64,000 bases of DNA from Clostridium sp. CAG:967 (GTDB lineage: Bacteria; Cyanobacteriota; Vampirovibrionia; Gastranaerophilales; Gastranaerophilaceae). The notes below the pieces were generated by a model, which saw only the letters and a list, made by a program, of their open reading frames with translations, did not search any database and was not told the origin of the DNA. This document shows, in pieces, positions 61,835-64,000 of the stretch (its first letter is position 1; every line of letters starts with the position of its first letter). Made by a program: the position numbers and the translations under genes. The DNA is taken from the NCBI GenBank assembly GCA_000433095.1, contig HF991483.1, positions 110,825 to 174,824 of the forward strand, read 5' to 3'.

Positions 61835-62079
61835 AATAATTCTTCAACAGCAAGAACAACGTCATTAATCGTTCTGATTTGCTTAAAGTTTTCGGGTGAA
61901 ATTTTCTTTTGAGTAAAACTTTGCAGTTTAACAGCCAAATCAACAGCATCAATACTATCGAGTTCTAAATCTTCAAACAAATCAGTTTCTGCCTGAATTT
62001 GACTTTCTTCGATTTCAAAATCCTCAACCAGAATACTTTTTAATCTATCAAAAATTTCTTCACGTGTGTATTTATTCAC
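61831..62079 (-). CDS. Acyl carrier protein 2
   Basis: 82 residues from GTG 62079, with TAAGGA 8 bases upstream; an in-frame ATG at 62109 would overlap ACP1 by 26 bases with no ribosome-binding site. The phosphopantetheine site is Ser in DLELDSIDAVDL (near residue 40). Acidic helix 2 follows. Carries the growing acyl chain. One of two adjacent ACPs, as in aryl-polyene clusters. Confidence 0.85.
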   Translation of the reverse strand: MNKYTREEIFDRLKSILVEDFEIEESQIQAETDLFEDLELDSIDAVDLAVKLQSFTQKKISPENFKQIRTINDVVLAVEELL

Positions 62080-62083
62080 TGCA

Positions 62084-62341
62084 TTAATCCTTATTACGGC
62101 TGCGTACAAAGTCGGCTATTGTTTTAACAGAGTAAAAATGTTTTTTATTTTCTTCTTTATTTTCACTCAAGTCAATGTGATATTTCTTTTTTAAAGCCAT
62201 CCCGAGTTCAAGCGCATCAATACTGTCCAGCCCAAGTCCGCTTATAAAAAGCGGTTCTTCGTCTTTAATATCTTCGATAGTTATATCCTCTAATTCGAGC
62301 GCTTCAATAATTAGAGTTTTAATTTCTTTTTCTAAACACAT
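62084..62341 (-). CDS. Acyl carrier protein 1
   Basis: 85 residues from ATG 62341 (with GGTGAATTGAG upstream); an in-frame start at 62374 would add 11 residues. The carrier serine lies in GLGLDSIDALEL (near residue 41). A longer basic loop (ENKEENKKHF) separates helices 2 and 3. Differs clearly from ACP2, so the two likely have distinct partners. Stop lies 4 bases before the ACP2 start. Confidence 0.88.
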   Translation of the reverse strand: MCLEKEIKTLIIEALELEDITIEDIKDEEPLFISGLGLDSIDALELGMALKKKYHIDLSENKEENKKHFYSVKTIADFVRSRNKD

Positions 62342-62374
62342 TCTCAATTCACCTTTAATAATTTTATAACCCAA

Positions 62375-63100
62375 TCAGGTGCTAAAGTCAAATTTGATGC
62401 GTTCTGAAATTACTTTTCGTAACTTGATTTCATCAGGTGCAGAAAACTGTGACAGCTTGATTTCGGGCTTCACAGTTATGTAATAAGTTATTGTTTTGTA
62501 GTTTGCATCATATATCGGTTGATTTTTTTGAAGAAAAGGGTAATCGCATTCGATTGTTACGGGCAGAATATCTGCGCCTGATGCAATTTGAAGCAGAGCA
62601 GGACCTTTATGAATTTTAATTGTATCTGTTTTTGATGTTCTCGTGCCTGTTGGAAAAATAATTATATTGTAACCGTCATTTAATGCGTTTACACATTCTG
62701 TCTTAAATTCTTCAATGTCAATGTTATTTGGAATATAGACATTTTTAATAATATTTTTCAAAAAAATGTTATTTAAGAGTTCTTTTTTAGCAAGACATAA
62801 AGAGTTTTCAAAAAGCCCTGTTAAAATCAAAATATCAATGAAGCTCGGGTGGGTTGCAACGATAATTTTGCCTTTTACGTTTTTAAAATTCTCGACTTTT
62901 ATTTTAATTATTCGTATAAAAATTAAAAATCCGGTAAAAATTTTCCATAATTTATGTATAATTTTTGAAAAATACTCTCTTTTTTGTTTATTTTTCAAAA
63001 AAATACCTGCAATCGGTAAAAACAAAAAACTGAGTATTAACGAACCAATTCCAAAAATAATGAAACTCAATATAACAAGAAACCCTCTTAAAACTTTCAT
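62375..63100 (-). CDS. 1-acyl-glycerol-3-phosphate-type acyltransferase (PlsC fold)
   Basis: 241 residues with an N-terminal hydrophobic helix (about 5-32). The HxxxxD acyltransferase motif reads ATHPSFIDI (near residue 82). FPTGTRTS (near 150) replaces the usual FPEGTRS glycerophosphate motif. In aryl-polyene clusters such a gene is the second acyltransferase beside the ACP genes. Overlaps the chain-length-factor gene by 4 bases. Confidence 0.8.
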   Translation of the reverse strand: MKVLRGFLVILSFIIFGIGSLILSFLFLPIAGIFLKNKQKREYFSKIIHKLWKIFTGFLIFIRIIKIKVENFKNVKGKIIVATHPSFIDILILTGLFENSLCLAKKELLNNIFLKNIIKNVYIPNNIDIEEFKTECVNALNDGYNIIIFPTGTRTSKTDTIKIHKGPALLQIASGADILPVTIECDYPFLQKNQPIYDANYKTITYYITVKPEIKLSQFSAPDEIKLRKVISERIKFDFST

Positions 63101-63684
63101 TTATCAGCCCTCGTCATAATGTATAAGGGGCAAATATAATCTTTGCCGTTCAAAAAGTCATAGAAACTGTTTGGAGCAAGGTTTCCGCTGTTTGGTATAA
63201 TTTTTACTTTTATTGCATCATCAGTTTTTTCAGGTCCGAGAAGTATTGATATACTCTCATACCTGTCTACGGATTCTGCAAAGCAAAAGAGTGTTTTTGT
63301 TTTATTCATTACGGCATCTAAAAGTCCGGAGGAAAAAGAGTTCTCTCCTGCTGCAACAGAGTTGTATTTGTTATGAATATTTTTTATCAATGAAAAAAGT
63401 CCGATAGTGGAATTGTGAACGGAGAAGCTGAAACCTGCCGGAGAAATCTCATTTTCTTCCTGCTTTTGTTTAATAAGTTTTACTACTCTTTCAAGTTCAC
63501 CGTAGCGTGAAGCAAAAACAAGATCAGTATTTGTATCGCCGTCATAAACTTCAAGCATTGTACTGATTGCAATTTTTCCCGCAGGTGAAAGTTTTCTTTT
63601 TGTCATCATCGGGATAGAAGACAGGTCAATATTTTCACCTCTTGAACAAGCGTGTCTGTAAATAAAAAATTCCAAACTATTCAT
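63097..63684 (-). CDS. Beta-ketoacyl synthase-like chain-length factor
   Basis: 195 residues. Fits the N-terminal ketoacyl-synthase-2 (PF13723-type) pattern: LVFASRYGELERVVKL (near residue 54), SPAGFSFSVHNSTIGLFSLI (near 81), SVAAGENSFSSGLLDAV (near 108), CFAESVDR. The catalytic Cys expected in the elbow is not seen; Ser/Glu appear instead. This protein pairs with a KS in aryl-polyene and flexirubin clusters. Head gene of the minus-strand run; it is divergent from the partial KS by 14 bases. Confidence 0.78.
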   Translation of the reverse strand: MNSLEFFIYRHACSRGENIDLSSIPMMTKRKLSPAGKIAISTMLEVYDGDTNTDLVFASRYGELERVVKLIKQKQEENEISPAGFSFSVHNSTIGLFSLIKNIHNKYNSVAAGENSFSSGLLDAVMNKTKTLFCFAESVDRYESISILLGPEKTDDAIKVKIIPNSGNLAPNSFYDFLNGKDYICPLYIMTRADK

Positions 63685-63698
63685 GTTAATATATTATC

Positions 63699-64000
63699 AT
63701 GGATGCAATAGTTATTACAAATGCAGCTGCTATATGTGCTGACGGGCTTTCTAAAGATGAGCGTATTGTCAGAGGGAAGTCTTTTTATTTCGGAAAAATC
63801 GAAAGTGAATTTCCTGGAATAAGTGATGAAAAGTATAACCTTCGTTGCAACAGAATTTTAAAATATCTTGTTGATAAACTCGATTTGTCAGAATATGATA
63901 AAGATGAAATCGGTGTTGTAATCGCAACTACAAATTCAGGTATTGAGGAATTTGAAACCACAGAAAATAAGCACCACGCTGAGCTTGGAAATCCTGCTGA
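63699..64000 (+). CDS. Beta-ketoacyl-ACP synthase, 3'-truncated by the window edge
   Basis: The first 100 residues are visible: MDAIVITNAAAICADGLSK, then RILKYLVDKLDLSEYDKDEIGVVIATTNSGIEEFE (near residues 67-90), the N-terminal fold of FabF-type ketosynthases. The active-site Cys lies beyond the window. The start is ATG 63699, without a clear Shine-Dalgarno sequence. Transcribed away from the chain-length-factor gene, so the cluster continues to the right. Confidence 0.75.
   Translation, partial: MDAIVITNAAAICADGLSKDERIVRGKSFYFGKIESEFPGISDEKYNLRCNRILKYLVDKLDLSEYDKDEIGVVIATTNSGIEEFETTENKHHAELGNPA

Overview
The window looks like an AT-rich chromosome segment from a Gram-negative bacterium. My best guess is the non-photosynthetic cyanobacterial relatives of the gut (Melainabacteria/Vampirovibrionia, order Gastranaerophilales). 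This is an inference from the envelope genes (autotransporter, LolA, LPLAT acyltransferases), the pilin-like leader at 8.3 kb, several lineage-type hypothetical proteins and the AT-rich codon use. No rRNA, CRISPR array or complete mobile element is present, and only one tRNA (Arg-TCT) was found.

Layout. 0-7.6 kb: 3' part of leuS, then a wall/division operon murC-murB-ddl-ftsQ followed by nadE, whose glutaminase domain looks dead. 7.6-13.7 kb: a prepilin-like gene facing a small XRE regulator with paired operators, a metallo-beta-lactamase-fold protein, rpmI-rplT behind an attenuator-like leader, yajQ, and an accessory patch of truncated genes (11.4-12.2 kb and 13.3 kb) flanking an alpha/beta hydrolase. 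13.8-20.3 kb: one 2163-residue autotransporter with Pmp-like and tandem repeats. 20.4-28.4 kb: hcp, a sugar porter, and a minus-strand nickel-pincer cofactor set (larB, short larC, CbiM-type permease, larE), preceded by two lineage-type proteins. 28.3-35.1 kb: a minus-strand operon of anchored flavodoxin, Tat-exported Fe-S aldo/keto reductase, membrane polyferredoxin, tatA and tatC, facing a TetR regulator and two more aldo/keto reductases across a 31-bp palindrome. 35.1-48.9 kb: tRNA-Arg, alaS, small regulators, dut, TM2, GH57, a GT4 glycosyltransferase, an alanine symporter, an ACT protein, nagZ and a MIP channel. 49-54.3 kb: an HNH/zinc protein, a laccase-domain protein, pabA and a pabB-pabC fusion. 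54.3-64 kb: a nucleotidyltransferase, then a long minus-strand cluster of aryl-polyene/flexirubin type, running off the right edge.

Two gene groups stand out as systems. The first is the Tat/aldo-keto-reductase/polyferredoxin/flavodoxin module (28.3-32.4 kb). It appears to place a reductase outside the cytoplasmic membrane with its own electron-transfer and export machinery. The second is the aryl-polyene-like cluster (55-64 kb), which has ketosynthase-type chain-length factor, two ACPs, two acyltransferases, AMP-ligase/dehydratase fusion, thioesterase, LolA, RND exporter and methyltransferase. A third, weaker lead is the C-terminus of the truncated gene at 12.0-12.2 kb, which resembles the variable region of a diversity-generating retroelement target.

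Regulatory style: many genes have extended -10 boxes (TGnTATAAT). At 42.4 and 51.1 kb the box sits exactly 6 nt before the ATG, which suggests leaderless transcripts. No gap without a gene exceeds 300 bases. All family assignments come from reading motifs, not from searches.
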